Assembly: GCA_933228675.1 (NCBI GenBank)
Contig: OW121741.1
Span: forward strand, 19,605,997 to 19,669,996
DNA: 64,000 bases
Direction: 5' to 3'
Source: Stomorhina lunata
Taxonomy: Eukaryota; Arthropoda; Insecta; Diptera; Rhiniidae
The notes under the pieces are model-generated. The model had not been told where the DNA came from. It searched no databases and was given only the letters and a program-made list of their open reading frames with translations. A program made the translations under genes and the position numbers. Position 1 is the first letter of the stretch. Every line of letters starts with the position of its first letter. This document shows positions 39,601 to 50,958 of this stretch, piece by piece.

Positions 39601-42045
39601 TTCAGTTCTAGTTCAGTTCTAGTTCAGTTCTAGTTCAGTTCTAGTTCAGTTCTAGTTCAGTTCTAGTTCAGTTCTAGTTCAGTTCTAGTTCAGTTCTAGT
39701 TCAGTTCTAGTTCAGTTCTAGTTCAGTTCTAGTTCAGTTCTAGTTCAGTTCTAGTTCAGTTCTAGTTCAGTTCTAGTTCAGTTCTAGTTCAGTTCTAGTT
39801 CAGTTCTAGTTCAGTTCTAGTTCAGTTCTAGTTCAGTTCTAGTTCAGTTCTAGTTCAGTTCTAGTTCAGTTCTAGTTCAGTTCTAGTTCAGTTCTAGTTC
39901 AGTTCTAGTTCAGTTCTAGTTCAGTTCTAGTTCAGTTCTAGTTCAGTTCTAGTTCAGTTCTAGTTCAGTTCTAGTTCAGTTCTAGTTCAGTTCTAGTTCA
40001 GTTCTAGTTCAGTTCTAGTTCAGTTCTAGTTCAGTTCTAGTTCAGTTCTAGTTCAGTTCTAGTTCAGTTCTAGTTCAGTTCTAGTTCAGTTCTAGTTCAG
40101 TTCTAGTTCAGTTCTAGTTCAGTTCTAGTTCAGTTCTAGTTCAGTTCTAGTTCAGTTCTAGTTCAGTTCTAGTTCAGTTCTAGTTCAGTTCTAGTTCAGT
40201 TCTAGTTCAGTTCTAGTTCAGTTCTAGTTCAGTTCTAGTTCAGTTCTAGTTCAGTTCTAGTTCAGTTCTAGTTCAGTTCTAGTTCAGTTCTAGTTCAGTT
40301 CTAGTTCAGTTCTAGTTCAGTTCTAGTTCAGTTCTAGTTCAGTTCTAGTTCAGTTCTAGTTCAGTTCTAGTTCAGTTCTAGTTCAGTTCTAGTTCAGTTC
40401 TAGTTCAGTTCTAGTTCAGTTCTAGTTCAGTTCTAGTTCAGTTCTAGTTCAGTTCTAGTTCAGTTCTAGTTCAGTTCTAGTTCAGTTCTAGTTCAGTTCT
40501 AGTTCAGTTCTAGTTCAGTTCTAGTTCAGTTCTAGTTCAGTTCTAGTTCAGTTCTAGTTCAGTTCTAGTTCAGTTCTAGTTCAGTTCTAGTTCAGTTCTA
40601 GTTCAGTTCTAGTTCAGTTCTAGTTCAGTTCTAGTTCAGTTCTAGTTCAGTTCTAGTTCAGTTCTAGTTCAGTTCTAGTTCAGTTCTAGTTCAGTTCTAG
40701 TTCAGTTCTAGTTCAGTTCTAGTTCAGTTCTAGTTCAGTTCTAGTTCAGTTCTAGTTCAGTTCTAGTTCAGTTCTAGTTCAGTTCTAGTTCAGTTCTAGT
40801 TCAGTTCTAGTTCAGTTCTAGTTCAGTTCTAGTTCAGTTCTAGTTCAGTTCTAGTTCAGTTCTAGTTCAGTTCTAGTTCAGTTCTAGTTCAGTTCTAGTT
40901 CAGTTCTAGTTCAGTTCTAGTTCAGTTCTAGTTCAGTTCTAGTTCAGTTCTAGTTCAGTTCTAGTTCAGTTCTAGTTCAGTTCTAGTTCAGTTCTAGTTC
41001 AGTTCTAGTTCAGTTCTAGTTCAGTTCTAGTTCAGTTCTAGTTCAGTTCTAGTTCAGTTCTAGTTCAGTTCTAGTTCAGTTCTAGTTCAGTTCTAGTTCA
41101 GTTCTAGTTCAGTTCTAGTTCAGTTCTAGTTCAGTTCTAGTTCAGTTCTAGTTCAGTTCTAGTTCAGTTCTAGTTCAGTTCTAGTTCAGTTCTAGTTCAG
41201 TTCTAGTTCAGTTCTAGTTCAGTTCTAGTTCAGTTCTAGTTCAGTTCTAGTTCAGTTCTAGTTCAGTTCTAGTTCAGTTCTAGTTCAGTTCTAGTTCAGT
41301 TCTAGTTCAGTTCTAGTTCAGTTCTAGTTCAGTTCTAGTTCAGTTCTAGTTCAGTTCTAGTTCAGTTCTAGTTCAGTTCTAGTTCAGTTCTAGTTCAGTT
41401 CTAGTTCAGTTCTAGTTCAGTTCTAGTTCAGTTCTAGTTCAGTTCTAGTTCAGTTCTAGTTCAGTTCTAGTTCAGTTCTAGTTCAGTTCTAGTTCAGTTC
41501 TAGTTCAGTTCTAGTTCAGTTCTAGTTCAGTTCTAGTTCAGTTCTAGTTCAGTTCTAGTTCAGTTCTAGTTCAGTTCTAGTTCAGTTCTAGTTCAGTTCT
41601 AGTTCAGTTCTAGTTCAGTTCTAGTTCAGTTCTAGTTCAGTTCTAGTTCAGTTCTAGTTCAGTTCTAGTTCAGTTCTAGTTCAGTTCTAGTTCAGTTCTA
41701 GTTCAGTTCTAGTTCAGTTCTAGTTCAGTTCTAGTTCAGTTCTAGTTCAGTTCTAGTTCAGTTCTAGTTCAGTTCTAGTTCAGTTCTAGTTCAGTTCTAG
41801 TTCAGTTCTAGTTCAGTTCTAGTTCAGTTCTAGTTCAGTTCTAGTTCAGTTCTAGTTCAGTTCTATTCAGTTCTAGTTCAGTTCTAGTTCAGTTCTAGTT
41901 CAGTTCTAGTTCAGTTCTAGTTCAGTTCTAGTTCAGTTCTAGTTCAGTTCTAGTTCAGTTCTAGTTCAGTTCTAGTTCAGTTCTAGTTCAGTTCTAGTTC
42001 TAGTTCAGTTCGATTTCAGTTCTTCTTCAGTTCTAGTTCAGTTCT
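36611..42045 (+). repeat. 11-bp satellite 11B, inverted array (about 494 copies)
   Basis: Unit TAGTTCAGTTC, reverse complement of the 32771-35640 array. The inner edge starts with GTTCGGTTC at 36614-36622, the exact reverse complement of the variant at the other array's inner edge. Other variants: a shortened unit near 37437, AGTTC pentamer runs near 37671-37686, a shortened unit near 39133, TTCTATTCAG near 41866, and a degraded outer edge (CGATTTCAGTTC, CTTCTTCAG) at 42010-42045. Confidence 0.98.
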
Positions 42046-42054
42046 TCATGCAAT

Positions 42055-42278
42055 GTTATTAAAAGCGGAAACAAAAGAAACCTGCCTGACGATGTAGGCA
42101 TTAATGTATCCGATATCTGTGCCTTTTAGTACACTAATTTAGGTTCAGTCATTAACTAAGCCAACACCTTGTATTAAAGAATAGCTGTTCCTAAATCCAC
42201 AAAGTCTATTTGTGAATCTACAATACACATGAGACACAGCAACAAATACATTCCATCACGTTAACAACTGGAAATTGT
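42055..42278 (+). repeat. Left arm of an old 2-kb inverted repeat
   Basis: Reverse complement of this stretch aligns with 43797-44051. Shared blocks in order include CGGAAACAAAAG, GGCATTA, GGTTCAG, AACTAAGCCAA, AAATCCACA, AATACACATG, CAAATACATTC and CAACTGGAAAT. Similarity is clear but far from perfect, so the duplication is old. The outer edge begins within about 10 bp of the end of the 11B array. Confidence 0.8.
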
Positions 42279-42433
42279 ATACTTTGATTTTACATTCCAA
42301 TAGCTGTTAGTTAGAAAAAACTTGTCTAAGTTTCTGTGAAAATCATTTGCATGAGTTATGATAAGGCAGTGTATAAAACTGTATCAACGACAATTTTGAA
42401 TAAGAAGAAGTTTAGTAAAGACAAATTAAACAA

Positions 42434-42860
42434 ATAAAATACACAAGTCAAGTTTTAATCCAAATTTGTATGTATTTAGTAAAAGTTTTCATAAAAATTT
42501 ATCTTAAGTGAAAATCTTGATCAAAATATGACATAAGTAAAAATTATTATCAAAATTTGTCTCCAGTAAAAATTTTGATAAAATGTTGTGATTAGTAAAA
42601 TTTTTTTATGAAATATTGTCTTTAGTTAAACTTTTGTATAAAAAATATTCTTTAGTAAAATTTTTATAAAAAATTGTCTTTAGTAAAACTTTCATGAAAA
42701 ATTTTTTCAAGTAAAAATTTTTATGAAATTTTGTCTTAAATAAAACTTTTGATGAAATTTTATTGTCAATAAAAATTTTGATCATAATTTGCCTTTTATG
42801 AAAAGCAGTTTTTAGTAAAATTTTGATAAAAAAATGTTGTTAGAAATACTTTTTATATGA
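42434..42860 (-). repeat. 29-bp satellite, minus orientation, decayed
   Basis: About 14 degenerate units of the type GTCTTTAGTAAAAATTTTGA followed by TCAAAATTT. This is the reverse complement of the long array at 44456-48330. It is bounded on the right by a short (TA)n near 42860-42872. Confidence 0.8.
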
Positions 42861-43049
42861 ATATATATATATGAAATTAAATTATCTCTTAAAGTATAGT
42901 TTTTCGCCATCGAATGTCTCAGTTCGATGTTGGAGAAATGCCCATATTTAGTAAAAATTCTTAATTAAAAATTGTCTTTAGTATCTAATATTTTTACTGC
43001 ATTATCATAAGAATTGAAATCCTTATGCTACATACAAGTTACCTTAAAA

Positions 43050-43764
43050 TACAGGCAAAGCCGGGTATAACGAATCCCGATTTAACGAAAATTTGATATA
43101 ACGAACGCTATTATTTTTTCCATTGAATACCTTATATAGCGAATATAAAGCAAATTTAATACGCGATATAACGAATAATAAAAAAAATTATGGAAAATTT
43201 CCATAAATTTAAACATTTTATTAATGTGTATTTGAAAATCGAGTAAAAAGAAAGTAAAAAAGCAAGTAAAAACTATGTAAGCTGTACAAAAAAAGAATCA
43301 AATTGTCGTTTTCGTAAGATTTTGACCGAAAATTTCGTACAGTGATTTTTAAATCTTAAAGAAATATTTCCTCTTAATTTTGTATAAATATAATAAAATT
43401 TGAGGGCAAAATCCCAATTTCGGGAAGCCAGACCTATGAAAGGTTCCTGAAAAAACGAACCGATTTCAGTATTGTAGTCTCACTATAAAAAAGATGTCTG
43501 TACTAACTCTTATGAAATTATCCATAAAACTGGGGCGTTGATAAGAAGATTACATGGATGACAAGCCTGAACTGCAGTCGAACGAACTGACATCGTTAAA
43601 TCGACTCAGTTACTGATTATGAGTAGATTAGTATTCTTAAAGGTGGTCTCAGAGCAATATATCTATGGTGGTGTAGAGTATAAAAATGTTGCGATATAAC
43701 GAATATTTCTGTATTACGAATGAGCCTGACATTATATCTTTCGTTATACCGGGAGTTGCCTGTA
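43050..43764. mobile_element. pogo/Tigger-like MITE, 711 bp with TA target duplication
   Basis: The element runs 43052-43762 and is flanked by TA on both sides (43050-43051, 43763-43764). The left end is CAGGCAAAGCCGGGTATAACG. The right end, read in reverse complement, is CAGGCAACTCCCGGTATAACG; this differs at three positions. CAG-starting termini with TA duplications are typical of the pogo branch of Tc1/mariner. The interior repeats ATAACGAA motifs and encodes no transposase, so it is non-autonomous. Confidence 0.85.
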
Positions 43765-43796
43765 ATTAGAATTCGAATTTTTATTGGAAGTTAACT

Positions 43797-44051
43797 ATTT
43801 CCAGTTGTGGATGTGATAGAATGTATTTGAAGTCCCCTGGAAGTGGAACACTTTCAATTGTGTACCATGTGTATTATAAGTTAAAAAAGTGGATTATGTG
43901 GATTTAATTACAGTTGGATGCTGATTTATACGGTGGAAATATTGGCTTAGTTTATATCTGAACCGAAATTGGCGATAATACAAGGACAAGTTGTGGGCTG
44001 ACATAATGCCTTGTAGGTAAGGCAGGGTCTTTTGTTTCCGTTTGAAATAAC
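43797..44051 (-). repeat. Right arm of the old 2-kb inverted repeat
   Basis: Inverted partner of 42055-42278. It begins directly after the pogo-like MITE and ends at AATAAC near 44051. Whether 42055-44051 was once a long-TIR element or an inverted segmental duplication cannot be decided here. Confidence 0.8.
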
Positions 44052-44455
44052 TTACTATTATATGAATAAGTCTACTTTTACATTAGTCAGGTTTGGCTTA
44101 TCAAGTCTTGAATTTGTATGAGAAAAAACTGACAGAATTAAAATTGAGCAAACCTGAAACCGTACGAAAATTTTGAAAATTTGTATGAAATTTATGGAAA
44201 ATAAAATGAGAACTGATGAAGGAAATGTTTGTATGTGAAAGTGAATGCAGGTTCAAAAGAAATTTATAGAAAAACTGATCAAGTATACCTGATTCGTGTG
44301 AAACGGGACTAAAGTTTATAAATGTGAGGTATTTTATAAACATATAACGGCATAACGGCTTGTGCAAGGTTGTTAGTTTTGATTTCTATCAGAAATTCTA
44401 GTATGTTATACAACTCAGATAATATAGTACCATAAAGTCTACCAAAAAAATTTAG
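44052..44455. other. Short unique spacer, no gene supported
   Basis: AT-rich sequence before the 29-bp array. A minus-strand frame of 88 codons (44101-44367) is rich in Phe, Ser and His and has no domain I recognise. I treat it as chance. Confidence 0.5.
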
Positions 44456-47400
44456 GTACAAAATTTTACTGAAGACAAATTTTACTCAAAAACGTTTACA
44501 TATTGAAATCAAATATTTTGTCTAACTAAATATTTTGTTTAACTAAAGATCAAAATTTTTACTAAAGACAAATTTTTAATAAAATTTTTACCAAAGACTT
44601 TTTCTTTTTTCTTTTTCTTAAAAATTAAACTAATGACAAATTTTGAACAAAATTTTTACTAAGGACAAACTTTTATCAAAATTTTTACCAAAAAAAAATT
44701 TTGGTGAAATTTATTTCTAAAGACAAATTTTTAAAAAAAAATTTTACTTATGACAAATTTTAATCAAAAATTTATTTATGACAAATTTTAATCAAAATTT
44801 TATATAAGACATAATGTGTTAAAAATTTTACTAAAGACAAATTTTCATTAATTTTTACCAAAATTTGAACTAAACACAAGTTTTTACCAAAATTTTAACT
44901 AAACACAAATTTTGAACAAAATTTTTACTAAAGGCGCATTTTAAGCCAAATTTTTACTAAAGAAAAATTATGAAAATTTTGACTGAACTTAAATTATGAT
45001 CAAAATTTTTACTAACGACAAATTTTAATAAAACTTTTTACTTAAGACTAATTTTTATCAAAATTTTATTTATGACAAATTCTAATCAAAATTTTTCTTA
45101 TGACAAATTTTACTCAAAATTTTACAGATATATTGTGTTAAAAATTTTACTAAAGACAAATTTGTATTAATTTTTTACCAAAATTTTAGCTAAACACAAA
45201 TTTTGAACAAAATTTTTACTAAAGGCACATTTTAAGCAAAATTTTTACTAAAGAAAAATTATGAAAATTTTGACTGAACTTAAATTATGATCAAAATTTT
45301 TACTAACGACAAATTTTAATAAAAATTTTTACTTAAGACAAATTTTAATCAAAATTTTTACCAGAGGCAATTTTTGATCAAAATTTTTACTTATGACAAA
45401 TTTTGATTAAAAATGCTACTGAAGTCAAATTTTTATGAAAATTGTTCCTAAGACAAATTTTGATCAACATTTTTACTAAAGACAATTTTTGATCAAAATT
45501 TTTACTTAAGAAAATATTTTCAAAAAATAAATTTGATCAAAATTTTTGCTAATGACAAATTTTCATCTATATTTTTACTAAAAACTATTTTTGACCAAAA
45601 TTTTTACTAAGAACAATTTTTGATCAAATTTGGATCAATTAACTAAAGACAAATTTTGATCAAAAATTTTACTAAACACAATTTTGATCAAAATTTATAC
45701 TAAAGTAAAAATTTTAACTAAATACATTTTTCTTATCAAAATTTTTACTAAAGACAAATTTTAATCCACTAAAAACGAGTTTTAATTAAATTTTGTTGAA
45801 AACTTTTATTAAGGACAGATTTTGATAAAAATTTCTACTTAAGACAAATTTAATTTTAAAGAAAAATTTTAATCAATTAATTTGCTATTTATCAAAATTT
45901 TCGCTAAAGACAAATTTTCATGAAAGCTTTTACTACATACAAGTTTTGTTGGAAATTTTTACTTAAGGCAAATTTTGATAAAATTTTTTACTAAAGGCAA
46001 ATTTTGGTAAAAATTTTTACTAAGACAACTTTTGATCAAAATTTTTACTTAAGACTAATTTTGATAAATATTTAGCTTAAGACAATTTTTGTTCAAAATT
46101 TTTCTAAAGACAAATTTTGATCAAAATTTTTATTAAAAAAAATTTTCATCAAAATTTTTACTAAAGAAAAATTTTGATCAAAATTTTGACTAGAGGCAAA
46201 TTTTGATGAATATTTCTACTAAAGACAAATTTTGGTCAAAATTTTTACTAAAGACAGATTTTGATAAAAAATTTTACTAAAGACAAATTTTGTTAAAAAA
46301 AAATTTATTAAGACAAATTTTAATCAAAATTTATATAAATGATAAATTTTGATAAAAAATTTTACTTTAGATAAATTTTGCAATTTTTGATAAAATTTTT
46401 ACTATAGATAAATTTTGATGAAAATTTTTATTAAAGATAGTTTTTGATAAAATTTTTACTGAAGACAAATTTTGAACACTATTTTTTTATGACCAATTTT
46501 AGTAAAACTTTTTACTTAAGACAAATTTTAATCAAAATTTTTATTCGAGACAAATTCTGATCAAAATTTTTACTAGAGACGAATTTTGATCAAAGTTTTT
46601 AATTAAGATGAATTTTGATAAAAATTTTTACTAAAGACAAATTTTTGTGAAAATTTTTACTAAAGATAAGTTTTGATCAAAATTTTTACTAAAGACAAAT
46701 TTTGATGAACATTTTTATTAAAGACAAATTTTTAAGAAAATTCTTACAAAAAACAAATTTTGATGAAAATTTTAATTAAAATTTTAACTAAAGACAAATT
46801 TTGATCAAAATTTTTATGAAAGACAAATTTTGATCAAAAGTTTTACTAAAGGCAAATTTTGATAAAAATTTTTACTTAAAAAAAATATTGATCAAAATTT
46901 TTACTTAAGACTAATTTTGATCAAAACTTTTACTACAGACGAATTTTGATAATTATTTATAGTAAAGGCAAATTTTGATCAACATTTTTACTAAAGACAA
47001 CTTTGAGAAAAATTTATACTAAAGACAAATTTTGATCAAAATTTTTCTAAAGACAAATTTTGAGAAAAATTTATAGTAAAGACAAATTTTGATCAAAACT
47101 TTTACTTAAGACAAATTTTGAGAAAAATTTATACTAAAGACAAATTTTGATCAAAATTTTTACTAAAGACAAATTTTGATCAAAATTTTTACTAATGACA
47201 AATATTGATCAAAAATTTTAATAAAGACAAATTTTGCTGAAAATTTTTATAACAAACATACTTTGATCAGAATTTTTACTACAGACAAATTTTGATAAAA
47301 AATTTTACTAAAGACATATTTCGATCAAAATTTTTACTGAAGACAAAATTTGATTAAAATTTTTACTAAATACAAATTTTGATCAAAATTTTTACTAAAG

Positions 47401-48330
47401 ACAAATTTTGAGAAAAATTTATACCAAAGACAAATTTTGATGAAAATTTTTACCAAAGACAAATTTTGATCAAAATTTTTACCAGAGACAAATTTTGATC
47501 AAAATTTTTACCAAAGACAAATTTTGATCAAAATTTATACTAAAGACAAATTTTAATAAAAAAATTTTACTCAAGACAAATTTTGATGAAAGTTTTTATT
47601 ACAAACATATTTTGATCAAAATTTTTACTAAAGGCAAATTTTTAGGAAAATGTATACTAAAGGCAAATTTTGATCAAAAATTTTACTAAAGACAAATTTT
47701 GATCAAAAATTTTACTAAAGACAAATTTTAAACAAAATTTTTACTAAAGACAAATTTTAATAAAAATTTTTACTGAAGACAAAATTTGATTAAAATTTTT
47801 ACTAAACACAATTTTTGATCAAAATTTTTACTAAAGACAAATTTTCAGAAAAATTTATACCAACGACAAATTTTGATGAAAATTTTTACTAAAAACAATT
47901 CTTGATCAAAATTTTTACTAAATACAAATTTTGAGAAAAATTTTTACTAAGGACAAATTTTGAGAAAAATTTATATCAAAGACAAATTTTGATGAAAATT
48001 TTTACTAAAACATATTTTGATTAAAATTTTTACGAAAGACAATTTTTAATCAATATTTGAACTTAAGACAAATTTAAATGAAATTTTTACTAAAAATTAA
48101 TTTTGATCAAAATTTTTAGTAAACACAAATTTTGACCAAAATTTTTACTAAAGACAAATTTTCACAAAAATTTTTACTGAAGACAGCTTTTAATCAAAAT
48201 TTTTACTAAAGACAATTTTAGATAAAATTTTTTAATTAAGACAAATTTTGAGTGAATTTTTATTTAAGGCAAATGTTGAAAGTTTTTACCTAATACATAT
48301 TTTGATCAAAATTTTTACTAATGGCAAAAT
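44456..48330 (+). repeat. 29-bp satellite array, about 3.9 kb, diverged
   Basis: About 130 units of GACAAATTTTGATCAAAATT followed by TTTACTAAA. The core TTTTGATCAAAA is a perfect 12-bp palindrome. Units differ by many substitutions and small indels, so this is older than the 11-bp arrays. A multi-unit block is repeated: 44815-45010 matches 45134-45300. Around 47030-47130 and 47400-47450 a GAGAAAAATTTATAC variant recurs, showing local higher-order amplification. The reverse-oriented partner is at 42434-42860. Confidence 0.93.
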
Positions 48331-48674
48331 GTCGCATTGTGTAATTTTGCGCTTTCATGTCATTTGCAAATAAACTTGAGCGAACTTTTATGGGTTATGA
48401 GATTAACTTAAACCTGAAACAATGAAAGCTCTTAAAAAGCTTTACAAAATGTTTACAAGAACTTTGTGAGTCAAACTAAAACTGCATCAAAAGCTTTCCA
48501 AACTATTCCCAATTACCTTTCATACTATGTTGTAATATAAGATTAATTAAACCGATTCCATTGTTTAATTTAAAAATGACAAGTAGATGGCGCTAACCAA
48601 AAAAAAGGGAATGAAGGCCCTATTTATTTAATGAAAGTACAGAATGATTCGGAATTTTTGTTTAAATAGTATAA
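48331..48674. other. Unique AT-rich DNA, no gene seen
   Basis: Short non-repetitive interval between the 29-bp satellite and the MITE cluster. No feature was recognised. Confidence 0.5.
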
Positions 48675-48934
48675 GGTGCAAATATCGATCGAAATGTAAG
48701 ATAATTCATTGAAAACATTTGTGAAGCATATTTTTAGGATATTTTTAATACTATATTACATAAGAGGTTCATTACATTTTAACTTATTTCTCAAAGGTTT
48801 CCTGATAGTAAATGAATTTTATTTAAACTAAATGTTTGGACAAACAAACGGATATGTTTAGATATCAAATTATATTTAACTATAAATTATTTTGAAAATC
48901 CTTAAGGTATGTTACACAATTATTGCTTCAAGGT
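48675..48934. mobile_element. Long-TIR MITE copy 0, degraded
   Basis: The left end carries ATATCGATCGAAATGTAAGA with a downstream AACATTTGTGAAGCATA, resembling the left ends of the other copies. The 48780-48934 part is the reverse complement of 50110-50280 (CATTTAGTTTAAAT, AGCATACCTTA-like and TTTACTATCAG blocks). It probably shares the CAGGGGCC end with the next copy. Confidence 0.65.
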
Positions 48935-49250
48935 CAGGGGCCAAATTACGGCATTCGATATCGATCGAAATCTTAGATATTTTCAAAACATTTGTATTGC
49001 ATACTTAAAGGATAATCAAAATTATTTAAAAGATGCAGAGTTTACAATATTTTTTTGAAGTTATTTGCCAAAAGATGAAGTATAGTTTCAATTGAACAAT
49101 ATATATTTTTAAAAACGAATCAAAATCGATACCAAATATCAATAAACTTTTTGCATCGAAGTAATTTTGAACAGCCCTAAAGTATACTTCACAATATTCT
49201 CATAAAAGTCTGAGTTTTCGATCGATATCGAATGCGGTAATTTGGCCCCA
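48935..49250. mobile_element. Long-TIR MITE copy 1 (about 316 bp)
   Basis: Starts CAGGGGCCAAATTACGGC followed by ATTCGATATCGATCGAAA. Ends with the inverted form, TTTCGATCGATATCGAATGC then GGTAATTTGGCCCC. The interior matches copy 2 at 50279-50605 in the same orientation, including AAAGATGCAGAGTTTAC, GAAGTTATTTGCCAAAAGAT and CTTTTTGCATCGAAG. A further worn end-like stretch follows at 49251-49285. There is no coding capacity. Target duplication and superfamily are unresolved. Confidence 0.8.
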
Positions 49251-49285
49251 GAGTTTTCGATTGAAATCTAATGTGGGCGATTGGT

Positions 49286-50076
49286 CTATAAATTTAGATA
49301 TAAGACAAGATACAAGACTATATAAAAAATATTTGACATTATATAGGAATAGAAAAATGACTCGATATAAGACTAGATTTCCGTATAGGTAAGTCGAGGA
49401 GTTTATATGGGACTAGATAGTGATTAGTTGAAGGTTAAGTTTATTGCTGGATGCTTGAAGTGATTGTACATAAAACTAGATATAGAATTATATAAAGCAC
49501 TAGTTTTTGGAACTGCTATGGTATGGTCCTAAGTGTAGGAAAAATGTAGTTCAAGACAAAAAAATTTTGCTTAAATTTTATTTTCATTTCAAAATTTTTT
49601 AAAAAAATTCTTTATAATCCTACACTTTTAGCTTCTTAAACTTTCCAGCTCCTTGACAATTATAAAAGGATTAAAACATCTACACTACAATTTTAGCCCT
49701 TTCCTTTAAGTTAACGAAAAAAAAACAGCAAAACTTCCAAACCCTTGACGCTAACTTGAAAGTAACTCCAATTCTACAAAGAACAAGTTGAGGGTATTTC
49801 CATTAAAATAATAAAGCCAAACTGTTAATGACAAGTTCAAGTTTTGGGAAAAAGAAAAAAAACTTGATTCGAACAAACGCCAGGAGAGGTGGGATGGAAC
49901 ACTTGAAAACTTTGAGTTGAAATGGAAGATAACATAAATATAAAGAAACAAAGGAAGTGGTCACAACATATAATTTTCAAAATAATTATGAGGAGTTTTT
50001 CATACTAAAGTAAAAAAGAAAGAAAAACTAAAAGGAAAACCTTAAAAGTATAAAGAAATTTAGGAAAACTGAGGCC
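49286..50076. other. Unique DNA, no gene supported
   Basis: Holds a GACTAGAT / TATAAGAC-rich stretch near 49300-49500 that looks like a very degraded short tandem repeat. The frame at 49751-49951 on the minus strand is low-complexity and unsupported. Confidence 0.5.
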
Positions 50077-50278
50077 TTTCTGAGGCATTCGATATCGATC
50101 GAAGACTCAGACTTTTAAACCAATATTGTATAGCATACCTTAGGGATTTTTAAAATAATTTATTTTGCAAAAAGTTTAATAAAATTTCATATCTTAATAT
50201 AACCGTTTGCTTGTCAAAACATTTAGTTTAAATGAAATTCTTTTACTATCAGTAAATAAGTTACAATGTAATGAACCT
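50077..50278. mobile_element. Long-TIR MITE partial copy (left half)
   Basis: Starts GAGGCATTCGATATCGATCG and contains TAGCATACCTTAGGGATTT. Its 3' part is inverted relative to 48780-48934. It is truncated where copy 2 begins, which suggests nesting or a deletion. Confidence 0.7.
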
Positions 50279-50605
50279 GGCGCCAAATTACGGCATTCGA
50301 TATCGATCGAAATTTTAGATATTTTCAAAATATTTGTATAGCATACTTTAAGGACAACCAAAATTATTTAAAAGATGCAGAGTTTACTATTTTTTTTTTT
50401 TGAAGTTATTTGCCAAAAGATGAACAATAGTAAAAGAGTTTGAATTGAACAATATATATTTTAAAAAACGAATGAAAATGGATACCAAATTTCAAAAAAC
50501 TTTTTGCATCGAAGCAACTTTGAACATCGCTAAAGTATACTTCACAATATTTGCTTAAAAATCTGAGTTTTCGATCGATATCTAATGCGGTAATTTGGCC
50601 CCTGA
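50279..50605. mobile_element. Long-TIR MITE copy 2 (about 327 bp)
   Basis: Left end GGCGCCAAATTACGGCATTC, right end TTTGGCCCCTGA. Inverted similarity extends well beyond 35 bp into the element: TTTTCGATCGATATCTAATG and the TATAGCATAC-type block occur near both ends. An extra end-like piece, GTCGAATGAGGTAATTTGG then CCCCTGA, lies at 50641-50676, directly 3' of the channel gene. Confidence 0.8.
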
Positions 50606-50767
50606 TGTTATATTTTTATTTGTTTCTGAAATATCTTACACTTTGATCAATGTCGAATGAGGTAATTTGGCCCCTGACTAAAATTTGTATACATATTTTT
50701 AATAAGCGTTTATTTTAACCTTTTATTCGAGACGCAAACCATTTTGAGATATATATTTGTTTGTTTT
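50606..50767 (-). other. 3' flank/UTR of the channel gene with MITE end
   Basis: Short AT-rich stretch holding the candidate poly(A) signals and, at 50641-50676, a worn MITE terminus. The transcript may end in or near transposon-derived DNA. Confidence 0.45.
50709..50727 (-). terminator. Candidate polyadenylation signals of the channel gene
   Basis: Two AATAAA hexamers on the minus strand (50727-50722 and 50714-50709), 41-59 bp past the stop codon at 50768. This is a plausible distance for a fly 3' UTR. There is no transcript evidence. Confidence 0.5.
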
Positions 50768-50958
50768 TCAATTCTTCCAAATATTTTCTATAATATCCTG
50801 TTTAATATTATAACTCTTGCCCTGCAGCCTTAGACGTGCCCTCTTCTTGATATAAATCAAAGATTTATGAGGAATATCCACTAGAACAAAGTAAGAAAAT
50901 TCCACCAGACTCACGAGCGAGCAGCCAATACACAAACCAGCCAAGCCACCAAAACTAG
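50768..50958 (-). CDS. Channel gene exon 6 (residues 495-557, stop)
   Basis: TM2 with pore motif (ASFGGLAGLCIGCSLVSLVE), followed by a short basic cytoplasmic tail (IYIKKRARLRLQ) and TGA at 50770-50768. The 68-bp upstream intron has a pyrimidine-rich acceptor. Confidence 0.93.

Noticed and set aside
42360..42430. TATAAAA followed by ATCA about 10 bp on, like a core promoter
   Set aside because: Spacing to an initiator is wrong, and only decayed 29-bp satellite follows, with no gene.
44101..44367. 88-codon minus-strand frame
   Set aside because: Biased composition and no domain, splice partners or promoter.
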